A stretch of DNA of 64,000 nucleotides. Source: Roseospira navarrensis (lineage in GTDB: Bacteria; Pseudomonadota; Alphaproteobacteria; Rhodospirillales; Rhodospirillaceae). Position numbers and translations under genes: made by a program. Location of the stretch: the NCBI RefSeq assembly GCF_009601025.1, contig NZ_WIVE01000016.1, positions 1-64,000 of the forward strand. The letters are read 5' to 3'. Below are positions 16,745-25,003 of the stretch, piece by piece. The notes under the pieces were generated by a model. That model saw only the letters and a list, made by a program, of their open reading frames with translations, ran no database searches and had not been told where the DNA came from. Position 1 is the stretch's first letter. Every line of letters starts with the position of its first letter.

Positions 16745-18241
16745 ATGACGGCACCCGACAGCGTGGCCCGGACGGCCACCGGCGGCGCAAAGCCGGGCGA
16801 AACAGGCGGATCGGACGGCCAGCCCGCGAAAATCTCCCTCTACGGCGATTACGAGAAGGTCTACCCCCGCAAGAGCGAGGGCCCGTTCCGCCGCATCAAG
16901 ACGGCGATGAACTGGGTGTTGCTGTCGATCTTCTTCATAGGGCCGTGGCTGCGCTGGGACCGGGGATCGGATGCGCCCGATCAGGCCATCCTGATCGACA
17001 TGCCGGGGCGCAAGGCCTACTTCTTCGCCATCGAGATCTGGCCGCAGGAGGTCTACTACCTCACCGGCCTGCTGGTGCTGGCGGCGATCTCGCTGTTCTT
17101 CGTCACCGCCCTGCTGGGGCGGGTGTGGTGCGGCTTCGCCTGCTTCCAGACCGTGTTCACCGACATCTTCGTGGCCATCGAACGCGCCATCGAGGGCGAC
17201 CGCAGCACCCGCATGCGCCAGGATCGGGGCCGGATGACCGGCGCCCATCTGCGCCGCAAGGTGGTCAAGACCGCGGCCTGGCTGGGCGTGGCCTTTCTGG
17301 TCGGGCTGGGCTTCACGCTCTATTTCGGCAACGCGCCCTCTCTGCTGCTGGATATCCTGACCTTCGACACCGGGCTGGCGCCCTACGGCACCATCGCGGT
17401 GGTGGGCGGCTTCTGCTTCCTGCTGGCCGGGTACGCCCGCGAGCAGGTGTGCATCTACATGTGCCCCTATGCCCGCTTCCAGTCGGCGATGGTGGACGAC
17501 GAGTCCATGATCGTGACCTACGAGGCGTGGCGCGGCGAGCCGCGCGGCAAGGCCCGCAAGACCGAGGACTTCAGCCAGCGCGGCCACTGCGTGGATTGCA
17601 CGCTATGCTATCAGGTCTGCCCCACGGGCGTGGACATCCGCAAGGGCACCCAGCTCGCCTGCATCGGCTGCGGCCTGTGCGCCGACGCCTGCGACAGCAT
17701 CATGGACCGCTTCGACCTGCCCCGGGGGCTGGTCCGGTTCGACTCGGTCAAGAACCAGGCCCGCCGCGTCCAGGGCGAGCCGGTCACCGTGCGCTGGCTG
17801 CGGCCGCGCACCCTGATCTACACCGCCGCCCTGGCCATCGCGGTCGTGGTCATGGCGGTCGCGCTGAGCACGCGCTCACGGCTTGAGGTGAACATCCAGG
17901 CCGAGCGCAGCCCGCTCTATGTGCAACTCTCGGATGGCTCGATCCGCAACGGCTATACCGTCAAGATCCTGAACATGGAGCGCATCGACACGCCGTTCGT
18001 GCTGGCCGTCGAGGGTCTGCCCGAGGCCGAGATGGACGTGATCGGCTACGACACCGATCCCGGCCAGGACGCGCGGGCGACCCTGCCGGTCACGGGCGAC
18101 AGCGTGGGCTCGTTCCGGGTGTACGTGTCGGCGCCGCCGGAGACGCTGGACGGCGCGGCGACCCCGTTCACGTTCCGGGTGGAGAACGCGGCGACGGGCG
18201 AAACCACCACCCAGTCGGCCAACTTCAACGCGCCGGAGTAG
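16745..18241 (+). CDS. ccoG: cbb3 oxidase assembly protein CcoG (RdxA/FixG)
   Basis: 498 residues. CcoG is a membrane ferredoxin-like protein needed for copper handling and assembly of cbb3-type cytochrome oxidase. Membrane segments are evident around residues 55-80, 95-115, 185-210 and 215-235 and again at about 355-375. Two ferredoxin clusters are intact: CVDCTLCYQVCP and CIGCGLCADACD. The C-terminal periplasmic domain is Ig-like, as in FixG. The ATG at 16745 is preferred to an in-frame codon 27 bp upstream; GGAAAAGGG lies nearby. ccoG usually follows ccoNOPQ and precedes ccoH-ccoI-ccoS, but here it is alone, flanked by an L,D-transpeptidase gene and an opposing ATPase gene, with its own anaerobox. 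Confidence 0.93.
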   Translation: MTAPDSVARTATGGAKPGETGGSDGQPAKISLYGDYEKVYPRKSEGPFRRIKTAMNWVLLSIFFIGPWLRWDRGSDAPDQAILIDMPGRKAYFFAIEIWPQEVYYLTGLLVLAAISLFFVTALLGRVWCGFACFQTVFTDIFVAIERAIEGDRSTRMRQDRGRMTGAHLRRKVVKTAAWLGVAFLVGLGFTLYFGNAPSLLLDILTFDTGLAPYGTIAVVGGFCFLLAGYAREQVCIYMCPYARFQSAMVDDESMIVTYEAWRGEPRGKARKTEDFSQRGHCVDCTLCYQVCPTGVDIRKGTQLACIGCGLCADACDSIMDRFDLPRGLVRFDSVKNQARRVQGEPVTVRWLRPRTLIYTAALAIAVVVMAVALSTRSRLEVNIQAERSPLYVQLSDGSIRNGYTVKILNMERIDTPFVLAVEGLPEAEMDVIGYDTDPGQDARATLPVTGDSVGSFRVYVSAPPETLDGAATPFTFRVENAATGETTTQSANFNAPE

Positions 18242-18278
18242 CGCGCTCCGGGGCCGCCCGCCGTCCCGGCGGGCGGCA

Positions 18279-19454
18279 TCAGGGGGCTTCGGGATATGCC
18301 AGGAGGCGGGCGCACAGGCCGCGCAGGTCGATGACCGTGATGTCCCCGGACTTCCGGTATTCGTCGTCGCCGGAATAGACAATGAACGATCGGTCGGGTC
18401 TCAGGTCGTCGCAGGCATGATGGAAACCGCGGTCAAGCTTCGGGGTCAGGCCGCGCTTGATCTCGACGGCCCACCGCGTCCCGCCGGGGAGATCAAGGAG
18501 GAGGTCGATCTCCGCCCCGGCGGTGGTGCGGTAGAAACTTGCCTCCGTGCCCGCCGGCGCCGCGCCCAGCAGGTTTTCGATGACGAAACCCTCCCAGCTT
18601 CCGCCCGCCACCGGATGGCCGAGCACGGCGTCGCGATCGCCGAGCCCGAGAAGGCTGTGGATGATGCCGGAATCGCGGACATAGACCTTGGGCGAGCGGA
18701 CGAGGCGTTTGCCGACATTGGCATGAAACGGCGGCAGGCGGCGCACCAGCAGCAGGTCAACCAGCAGGTCGAGATAGCGCGCGACGGTCTTGCCATCGAC
18801 GGCCAGCCCCCGGCCCAGATGCGCGGCGTTCAGCAAGCCGCCCTGGTCATGGGCGAGCATGGTCCAGAACCGCCGCAGAGTCTCCGCCGGAATGCGCGGG
18901 CCGAGGTCGGGGATGTCGCGTTGCAGATAGGTCCGGATGAAGGCCTCGCGCCAGACCGTGCTGGCCTCGTCGCTGTCGGCGAGAAAGCTGTCCGGAAAAC
19001 CGCCGCGCACCCACAGACGTTCACGCGCCGCCGGATCGACCTCCAGCACGTCGAGCGGGTTGAGGTCCACATAGGCGATGCGCCCGGCCAGACTCTCCCC
19101 GGACTGACGCAGCAGGTCCATGGACGCGGAGCCGAGCAGCAGGAACTGTCCGGCCTTGCGGCCCTTGCGCCGCCCCTTGTCGATCAGGCCGCGCAGCGCC
19201 TGGAACAGCTCCGGCATGCGCTGAACCTCGTCGAGGATGACGAGTTTGTCTGAATGGCCGGAGAGGTAATAGACGGGGTCGTCGAGCTTCTCGCGGTCGG
19301 GCGGGGATTCGAGGTCGAGATAGACGCTCTCCCGCCGTTCCGCGATCCATTCGGCCAGGGTCGTCTTGCCAACCTGCCTCGGGCCGAGCAGAGCGACGGC
19401 CGGAAACTGGTCAAGACGGGCCAGCAGCGTTTCGGTCAGGCGGCGCGGTATCAT
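18279..19454 (-). CDS. AAA ATPase with C-terminal DUF4143
   Basis: 391 residues. The N-terminal AAA_14 ATPase has Walker A LLGPRQVGKTTLAEWIA (about 22-38) and Walker B VILDEVQRMPEL; a LLGSAS sensor block follows. The C-terminal half carries the DUF4143 pattern, including the nuclease-like VEIKRGLTPK near residue 335. The family is widespread, often horizontally spread and of unknown function. The start ATG (19454) lies inside a near-perfect 47-bp palindrome and has no separate Shine-Dalgarno. Its codon use looks slightly less GC-rich than that of its neighbours. It is convergent with ccoG (37 bp apart) and not obviously in an operon. Function is not assigned. Confidence 0.85.
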   Translation of the reverse strand: MIPRRLTETLLARLDQFPAVALLGPRQVGKTTLAEWIAERRESVYLDLESPPDREKLDDPVYYLSGHSDKLVILDEVQRMPELFQALRGLIDKGRRKGRKAGQFLLLGSASMDLLRQSGESLAGRIAYVDLNPLDVLEVDPAARERLWVRGGFPDSFLADSDEASTVWREAFIRTYLQRDIPDLGPRIPAETLRRFWTMLAHDQGGLLNAAHLGRGLAVDGKTVARYLDLLVDLLLVRRLPPFHANVGKRLVRSPKVYVRDSGIIHSLLGLGDRDAVLGHPVAGGSWEGFVIENLLGAAPAGTEASFYRTTAGAEIDLLLDLPGGTRWAVEIKRGLTPKLDRGFHHACDDLRPDRSFIVYSGDDEYRKSGDITVIDLRGLCARLLAYPEAP

Positions 19455-19496
19455 CCTTGCAAATATGGCATGATGTGCCGGATTTGCAAGGATGAT
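19450..19496. promoter_or_regulatory. 47-bp palindrome covering the start codon of the AAA ATPase gene
   Basis: ATCATCCTTGCAAAT (19450-19464) and ATTTGCAAGGATGAT (19482-19496) are perfect 15-bp inverted repeats. The symmetry continues inward with mismatches (ATGGCA against TGCCGG), leaving a loop of about five bases. The ATPase ATG at 19452-19454 is inside the left arm. It could be an operator for autoregulation, or an mRNA hairpin hiding the start codon. The centre (CCATATTTGC on the minus strand) is the most AT-rich part and could include a -10 element. Confidence 0.65.
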
Positions 19497-19507
19497 TGAC
19501 GGGGAGA

Positions 19508-19703
19508 CAGGGCTCCGAATCCAGAGGACAGGGGTGTCATGATTCGTGCCTCATCACGAGATCCTTCGCGCCCTTAGGGCGCTCAGGATGGCACACTCTA
19601 TTAATAGTGCGTCATCCTGAGGGAGCGAAGCGACCGAAGGATCTCGAGAAGTGGGTTCGACCCAATCAGTGTCACAGAACCGTAATCCGGGTTCGGAGCC
19701 CTG
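19508..19703. mobile_element. MITE-like non-autonomous element, family B (196 bp, decayed 10-bp TSD)
   Basis: The left end CAGGGCTCCGAATCC and the inverted right end CAGGGCTCCGAACCC agree at 14 of 15 positions. The flanks GACGGGGAGA (19498-19507) and GACGGCGAGG (19704-19713) agree at 8 of 10, as expected of an old target duplication. Inside are two facing REP-like hairpins, GAGATCCTTCGCGCCC...AGGATG and GTCATCCTGAGGGAGCG...GAAGGATCTCG, as in family A. It shares the terminal CAGGGC and the 10-bp duplication length with family A, so one transposase may have moved both. No gene is encoded. Confidence 0.7.
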
Positions 19704-19791
19704 GACGGCGAGGCGGATGGCGGAACCGGCCTCCGCTCCCCGCTTGCGGCCCCGGCCCGATACGGCGACCCGATGACTCGGGGTCACCCGA

Positions 19792-21144
19792 TCAAACGGA
19801 CGACGCAGGGGAGGGACCCGTCCGGTCTGCCCCCTCCGCCGCCTTTTCCAGCACGGCGACGAAGAAGCCGTCGGTGTCGTGGTCGGCCGGGGACAGGCGC
19901 AGGGCCGTAGCGTCCGGCCCGACCGGGCAGGTTTCGGCGGGCAGGCCCGCCTCGCCCCAGGCCCGCGCGACGGGGACCGCCGTGAAGCCCTCGCCCGCCG
20001 GGCCGTTCAGGAACGCCGCCACGCGGTCCTCGTTCTCGCCCCGCAGCACCGAGCAGGTCACATAGATCAAGCGGCCGCCCGGCTTGACCAGCCGGGCCGC
20101 GCGCGCCAGCAGGCCGTCCTGCTCGGCGGCCAGACTCTCCAGGGACTCGGGCGCCAGCCGCCAGCGGGCGTCGGGATTGCGCCGCCACGCGCCGGTGCCG
20201 CTGCACGGCGCATCCACCAGCACGCGGTCGAACCCGCCGGTCTGGCGCTTCAGCCACTTGCGGCCGGTCTCGTCGAGCACATGCAGGGTGGCATTGTGGA
20301 CGCCCGCGCGGCGCAGGCGCACCTTGGCCCGGTCCAGGCGCGGGGCCGAGACATCGCAGGCGACCAGACGGCCGCGCCCGGCCATGGCGGCGGCCAGGGC
20401 CAGGGTCTTGCCGCCGGCCCCGGCGCACAGGTCGCACACCGCCATCCCGGGCGTCACCCCCGCCAGCGCGGCCGCCACCTGGGAGCCGGCGTCCTGCACC
20501 TCCACCAGCCCGTCCCGGAAGGGGGCCGTGGCGGCCAGATTGACCCGGCCCGCCACCCGCAGCGCCAGGGGCGCCAGCGGGCCGTCCGTGGCCTTGATCC
20601 CGGCTTCGGCCAGGGCGGCGCGGGCGCCGTCGCGGTCGGTCTTCAGGGTGTTGGCGCGCAGGTCGAGCGGCGCTTCGGCATTGAGCGCCGCCAGCGCCGC
20701 CCGCCAGTCCGGCCCCAGGCTCTCGGTCAGGGCCGGCAGCAGCCAGTCGGGCAGTTCCAGGCGGGCGGCCTCGGGCATCTCCCGGGGCTCCAGCGGCTGG
20801 CCCACCAGCCGGTCGGCCAGCGTACGCTCCGCCGAGGTCAGGGGCTCGGGGTCGTGCCCCTGCCCGGTGAACAGCGCCTTGATGGCCTTGGGCGGCAGCC
20901 GGTCGGTCAGCACCAGATCGGCGATCAGCCGTTCGCGCGGGCTGCCGTCGCCGGTCCACCAGCCCAGCCGGGCGTGACGGCGGAGCAGGCCGTAGACCCG
21001 CTCCGTCACCGCCCGGCGGTCGCCCGCCCCCATATAGCGCCGCGCCCGCAGGAACGTCTGCGCCACGGCATCGGCCGGGCGCGGGTCGGCGGCGATCTCG
21101 GTCAGCAGGTCGAGGCTGGCGGCCAGCCGGGCACCGGGGGTCAT
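19792..21144 (-). CDS. rsmB: 16S rRNA m5C methyltransferase RsmB-like
   Basis: 450 residues. The first 140 residues resemble the NusB-like RNA-binding domain that RsmB carries. The C-terminal half is a SAM-dependent RNA cytosine-5 methyltransferase with motif I LCAGAGGKTLALAAAM, motif IV DAPCSGTGAWRRNPDARWRL (with its Cys) and motif VI VTCSVLRGENEDRVAAFL (the catalytic Cys). RsmB methylates C967 of 16S rRNA. The alternative is a related NOL1/NOP2/Sun enzyme, but the NusB domain supports RsmB. The ATG at 21144 is 45 bp downstream of the stop of the ThiY-like gene, so the two may be cotranscribed. Nothing unusual in the motifs. Confidence 0.88.
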   Translation of the reverse strand: MTPGARLAASLDLLTEIAADPRPADAVAQTFLRARRYMGAGDRRAVTERVYGLLRRHARLGWWTGDGSPRERLIADLVLTDRLPPKAIKALFTGQGHDPEPLTSAERTLADRLVGQPLEPREMPEAARLELPDWLLPALTESLGPDWRAALAALNAEAPLDLRANTLKTDRDGARAALAEAGIKATDGPLAPLALRVAGRVNLAATAPFRDGLVEVQDAGSQVAAALAGVTPGMAVCDLCAGAGGKTLALAAAMAGRGRLVACDVSAPRLDRAKVRLRRAGVHNATLHVLDETGRKWLKRQTGGFDRVLVDAPCSGTGAWRRNPDARWRLAPESLESLAAEQDGLLARAARLVKPGGRLIYVTCSVLRGENEDRVAAFLNGPAGEGFTAVPVARAWGEAGLPAETCPVGPDATALRLSPADHDTDGFFVAVLEKAAEGADRTGPSPASSV

Positions 21145-21189
21145 GGCAGGGATCCGGACAACGGGACGGGGGGCGATGAGCCGTCCCGT

Positions 21190-22173
21190 CTACCGCGTGC
21201 GGACGTCCACCGCCAGCCTTTCCACGGGCGCCGTGGCCTCGATCATGCCCCGGTCGGCCAGGAACCGCCCGAAGGCGGCGTAGCGCGGCCCGTCCACCAC
21301 CGCCGGGCGCAGGGCGAAACGGGGCAGGGTGTCGGCCCAGGCGCGGCGGTTCAACTCGTCGTCCAGGTCCGGATAGGCGCCGATGAACATCTCCCAGGAC
21401 TCGTCGGGGTGATTGATGAGGTAGGCCGTCGCCTGCTCCAGCGCCCGCAGCACACCGGGGAGCCGGGGGTCGTCCAGGCGGTCGGTGTTGGCGACCAGGA
21501 TCAGCTCGTCATAGACCGGCACGCCGTGTTCCTCGGGATAGAACGCGCGGCCCGGCTGGCCGACGATGTCCATCTGGTTCAGCTCGAAGTTGCGGAAGGC
21601 GCCGACCACGGCATCCACCTGCCCCGAGAGGATCGAGGGCGACAGACTGAAGTTGACGTTGACCAGGGTCACATCGTCCGGGCTGACGCCGGCGTCCTCC
21701 AGCATGGCGCCCAGCAGCGCGTCCTCGAACCCGCCGACCGAGAAGCCCACGGTCCGGCCCTCCAGGTCGGCGAGCGTCTCGATCGGGCCGTCCGCCAGCA
21801 CGACCACCGAGTTCAGCGGCGTGGCCACCAGGGTGCCGACGCGGGCCAGCGGCAGGCCCCGGTCCACCTGGATGTGCAACTGCGGCTGATAGGACACGGC
21901 GAGCAGCGCCTGTCCGGCCGCGACCAGCTTGGGCGGGTCGTTGGGATCGGCCGGGGCCACCAGGTCCACATCCAGACCCTCGTCGGTGAAGAATCCCTTC
22001 TCCTTGGCCACCACCAGCGGCGCATGGTCCGGATTGACGAACCAGTCGAGCAGGATGGTCAGGGATTCGTCGGCCGCCCGCGCGGGCAGGGCGGTCAGAG
22101 CCAGGGTGGCCGCCAGCAGGGGCGCGGCCAGGGTGCGGACGGACCGCGACAACCGGCAATCAGCGAGCGTCAT
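21190..22173 (-). CDS. ABC transporter substrate-binding protein, NMT1/ThiY-like
   Basis: 327 residues. A signal peptide occupies about 1-33 (hydrophobic core, PARA end). The mature protein begins SLTILLDWFVNPDHAPLVVA, which closely matches ThiY, the periplasmic binding protein for the thiamine precursor formylaminopyrimidine (HMP class). The NMT1/THI5 fold continues through to about 320. The ATG at 22173 is chosen because the signal peptide starts there. No permease or ATPase gene adjoins, and I found no TPP riboswitch in the 245-bp upstream region. thiD (39341) and a YjbQ-like gene (63813) are elsewhere in the window. Substrate is inferred from similarity. Confidence 0.75.
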   Translation of the reverse strand: MTLADCRLSRSVRTLAAPLLAATLALTALPARAADESLTILLDWFVNPDHAPLVVAKEKGFFTDEGLDVDLVAPADPNDPPKLVAAGQALLAVSYQPQLHIQVDRGLPLARVGTLVATPLNSVVVLADGPIETLADLEGRTVGFSVGGFEDALLGAMLEDAGVSPDDVTLVNVNFSLSPSILSGQVDAVVGAFRNFELNQMDIVGQPGRAFYPEEHGVPVYDELILVANTDRLDDPRLPGVLRALEQATAYLINHPDESWEMFIGAYPDLDDELNRRAWADTLPRFALRPAVVDGPRYAAFGRFLADRGMIEATAPVERLAVDVRTR

Positions 22174-22418
22174 GAGAGTATACACCTGTTTAAAGCATCC
22201 ATAGGAGCGGGGCACCGTACGGCGGCCCATCCCACAATGCCACGACGAAACTCCAGGTCGTCGCGAAAAATGCGGACGCCGGGCCCGCCGTGGAAGAGTC
22301 GCCCGGCTGGGTCGCATGATTCCTGTCAATGCGCGCGCCGCCGGAACGGGATACCCGTGGGCCCATGAGTCGCGGGCGTCGGCCCGCGCGATGTCCAACC
22401 GGCGAAGGAGGTCTTTTC

Positions 22419-22967
22419 ATGGCCATCCGCGATACCCGGGACCGCTTCGGTCTCGTCTCCGTCTTCAACCACTGGGTCCTGGTCGCCGTCGTGCTCGGCC
22501 TGCTGGTCACCGGCCTGCTGCTGGCCGAGGTGCTGCCCGAGTCGGCGCGGCCCTATCTGGTGCCGCTGCACAAACAGGTCGGCCTCGTTTCCGCCGTCCT
22601 GATCGGCTGGATGGTGATCTGGCGCTGGACCCAGAAGAGCCGCCCGGGCCCCATCGAGGGCACCAGCAAGCCCGAGGCCCTGGCCCGCGCCGGCATGCAT
22701 GCGCTGCTGCTGATCGGCGCCGGCGTGCTGGTGGTGTCCGGCGTGATGATGTCGATCCTGTCCGGCCACGAGGTCAGCGTGCTGGGCCTGTTCACCATTC
22801 CGCCGATCGGCGAGGACAAGGCCCAGGCCGCCCTGCCGCATCTGGTGCACGAGGTGGTCGGCTGGGCGATGGTCGCCGCCGTGGCGCTGCATGCGGCCGT
22901 CGGCGTGAAGCATCACGTGCTGAACAAGGACGAGACCCTGACCCGCATGCTGGGCCGGGGGGCCTGA
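22419..22967 (+). CDS. Cytochrome b561 family protein
   Basis: 182 residues with four predicted membrane helices (about 12-32, 48-66, 88-110 and 142-163). Haem-ligand histidines fit the bacterial b561 family: one in FNHWVL, one in PLHKQVG, and more in HLVHEVVGW and ALHAAVGVKHH. Such proteins carry two b-type haems in the inner membrane and move electrons from quinol, for example to oxygen or superoxide. The ATG at 22419 has a strong GAAGGAGGT Shine-Dalgarno. It is transcribed alone, divergent from the ThiY-like gene, and ends at a clear intrinsic terminator. Confidence 0.87.
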   Translation: MAIRDTRDRFGLVSVFNHWVLVAVVLGLLVTGLLLAEVLPESARPYLVPLHKQVGLVSAVLIGWMVIWRWTQKSRPGPIEGTSKPEALARAGMHALLLIGAGVLVVSGVMMSILSGHEVSVLGLFTIPPIGEDKAQAALPHLVHEVVGWAMVAAVALHAAVGVKHHVLNKDETLTRMLGRGA

Positions 22968-23026
22968 TCGCGGCACGACACCCTTTCGCCGCGCGGTCCG
23001 GCCCCCGGGTCGGTCCGGCGCGGGCC

Positions 23027-23066
23027 CCGGCCGGCGGGATGTCTCCCCCCGCCGGCCGGTTTTTTC
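23027..23066 (+). terminator. Intrinsic terminator after cytochrome b561
   Basis: CCGGCCGGCGGG (23027-23038) and CCCGCCGGCCGG (23048-23059) form a perfect 12-bp stem with a 9-nt loop, followed at once by six T residues. It lies between the convergent b561 and cfa genes and is oriented for the plus strand. Confidence 0.9.
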
Positions 23067-23102
23067 TTTGATCGCAGGCGGCGCCCCGATTTGGGGCCGG
23101 GG

Positions 23103-24401
23103 TCAACTCGCCCTGCTGACCAGCGTCGGTCCGCGCCGCTCGCGGTCCTGGCCGTGGCGCGCGGCGCTCCGGCGCTCTTCGTCGGTGATGTAGTCGCGGG
23201 TGATCGGCACCGCATCCAGCGCCTGGGTCAGTTGCGCCTGGAACACCACCTGCCGGTCGAAGCGGAACACGGCCTCGCAGCCCGCCAGATAGAACGTCCA
23301 CATGCGGAAGAACCGCGCGTCGTAGAGGTGGGCGACCACCTGCTCGCGCTGGGCCTCGAAGCGCTCGCGCCAGTGCCGCAGGGTCTCGGCGTAGTGGACG
23401 CGCAGCACCTCCAGGTCGCACATGACCCAGTCGGCCCGCTCCAGGGCATCGCTCATCTCGGACAGGGCCGGCGTGTAGCCGCCCGGGAAGATGTACTTGC
23501 GCAGCCAGGCGTTGGTGCCGCCCGGACGCTCGGCCCGGCCGATGGTGTGCAACAGGAAGACGCCGTCCTCCTTGAGCAGGCGGCGGGTCTGCCTGAAGAA
23601 CGCAACGTAGTGGTTCACACCCACGTGCTCGAACATGCCGACCGAGACGATGCGGTCGAAGGTCTCCGTCACATGGCGGTAGTCCTGAAGCCGGAACGCC
23701 ACCAGATGGGACAGCCCCTCCGCCTGGGCGCGCTCGCGGGCCACGCGCAGTTGCTCGGTGGACAGGGTGATGCCGGTGACTTTCACCCCGTGTTCCCGCG
23801 CCAGATGCAGCGCCAGCCCGCCCCAGCCGCAGCCCACGTCCAGCACGGACAGGCCCGGTTGCAGATGCAGCTTGGCGGCGATGTGCCGCTTCTTGGCGAG
23901 TTGGGCGTCCTCCAGCGTCTCCACGCCCGGCGGCCAGTAGGCGCAGGAGTACTGCTGGTCCGTATCCAGGAACAGCCGATACATCTCGGCCGACAGGTTG
24001 TAGTGGTGGGCGACGTTGCGCTGGGCGCGCTCCACCGGGTTGTGCTGGTGCAGCCAGCGCAGCGCCCGGTTCACGGCCCAATGCAGCCGGATGAAGCGGC
24101 TGTCGCGGCTGTGGCGGAACACGTTGTGGACCAGCGTCGCCACCATGTCGTAGACCGAGCCCTCCTCCAGGATCAGGGTCCCGTCCATGTAGGCTTCGCC
24201 GATGGCCATCTCGGGTCCGGCCAGGAACCGGCGAGGGAAGGCCGGATCGGTCACCCGCAGGGTCACGGGCCCGGGGGCCGGTCCGGTCCTCGCGCTGGTG
24301 TGGATGGGCGGCCCGCCGTAGTGCCGCGCGCGGCCCTTGTGGTCGATGAAAGTGATCGCGCCCTCGCGCAGGATCCGTTTCAGGAGCATGTGCAGGATCA
24401 T
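23103..24401 (-). CDS. cfa: Cyclopropane-fatty-acyl-phospholipid synthase family methyltransferase
   Basis: 432 residues. Cfa enzymes transfer a methylene group from SAM to the double bond of unsaturated acyl chains in membrane phospholipids. The SAM site LSVLDVGCGWGGLALHLA, the block GITLSTEQLRVARERA and the active-site region VSVGMFEHVGVNHYVAFFRQ are all present, with the C-terminal ARFFRMWTFYLAGCEAVFR typical of the CFA branch. The N-terminal domain (about 1-120) is the lipid-binding region of CfaS. The ATG at 24401 is preferred because GGGGAGAGGTGG lies just upstream; earlier in-frame codons read through repeat-like DNA. It stands alone on the minus strand. Confidence 0.9.
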   Translation of the reverse strand: MILHMLLKRILREGAITFIDHKGRARHYGGPPIHTSARTGPAPGPVTLRVTDPAFPRRFLAGPEMAIGEAYMDGTLILEEGSVYDMVATLVHNVFRHSRDSRFIRLHWAVNRALRWLHQHNPVERAQRNVAHHYNLSAEMYRLFLDTDQQYSCAYWPPGVETLEDAQLAKKRHIAAKLHLQPGLSVLDVGCGWGGLALHLAREHGVKVTGITLSTEQLRVARERAQAEGLSHLVAFRLQDYRHVTETFDRIVSVGMFEHVGVNHYVAFFRQTRRLLKEDGVFLLHTIGRAERPGGTNAWLRKYIFPGGYTPALSEMSDALERADWVMCDLEVLRVHYAETLRHWRERFEAQREQVVAHLYDARFFRMWTFYLAGCEAVFRFDRQVVFQAQLTQALDAVPITRDYITDEERRSAARHGQDRERRGPTLVSRAS

Positions 24402-24942
24402 GGTCCACCTCTCCCCGTTCCCGTTCGACCAGGGGCGGGGGGCGCTGGGATGGTCCATGCCCTGCGGTGTCCTGCGATCCGATCTGGCAGGGGTCAGCCC
24501 CGGATACCGGCTGACCAAAAGACAGGCCTGCTCCCGCCGCCCTCTCCCGACGTCGAGACCCTGGTCTTTGGTGTCTGGTGGTGTTGCCCTCCATGGGGTG
24601 CCGACGGCACCGCCGGATCGAGTCGGGCCCGGGTCATTCCGGCCCCGCATACCTTAAGAGGATGGGGAGTCGCCGCCACCGAATCAAGCCGATCCGGGGG
24701 CGGACACCGCGCCACGGCCCGGAATCCCCAGCCCGTGAGCCCCGGGTCTTGGCGGGAGACTGGGCGGCGCGGCGGGCCGGTGATCCCGCGTCTGCGACGA
24801 TGGCACTGATACTGGAACTTGTCTTGCGCCCGCGCAGTCGCCCAAGTCAAGCCGTGGGCGCGGGCAAGTCACCATGACGGGGGCGAGGCCGAGTCTCTGG
24901 ACGAAGCGCACTAAAAATAAACAATTCCAAGGAAAAAAATAC
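24402..24942. other. Non-coding region between cfa and the TPR gene
   Basis: About 600 bp separate the divergent cfa and TPR genes. The left two thirds are GC-rich with one fragment of the CTTTGGTGTC-type repeat near 24563-24583. I find no credible gene in any frame. The right end turns sharply AT-rich (24908-24950) and leads into the candidate promoter of the TPR gene. Confidence 0.4.
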
Positions 24943-24971
24943 TTATACGTGCGCGCGCGTCCCGGTATACT
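24943..24971 (+). promoter_or_regulatory. Candidate promoter of the TPR gene
   Basis: TATACT at 24966-24971 is a good -10 element 33 bp before the ATG at 25004. The -35 position 17 bp upstream reads TTATAC and is weak, but the preceding 40 bp are strikingly A-rich in this GC-rich genome (for example AAGGAAAAAAATAC), like an UP element. This is the clearest low-GC upstream region on this side of the window. Confidence 0.4.
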
Positions 24972-25003
24972 GGAGGCCGTTTCCCCATCCACGGAGGCTT
25001 GCC

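Noticed and set aside
19879-22368. An 829-codon plus-strand frame across rsmB and the ThiY-like gene
   Set aside because: It runs antisense to two genes with clear catalytic or binding motifs and has no recognisable domain of its own.
22174-22418. Possible TPP riboswitch upstream of the ThiY-like gene
   Set aside because: I read both strands for the CTGAGA and ACCTGATC-type core motifs and did not find them.
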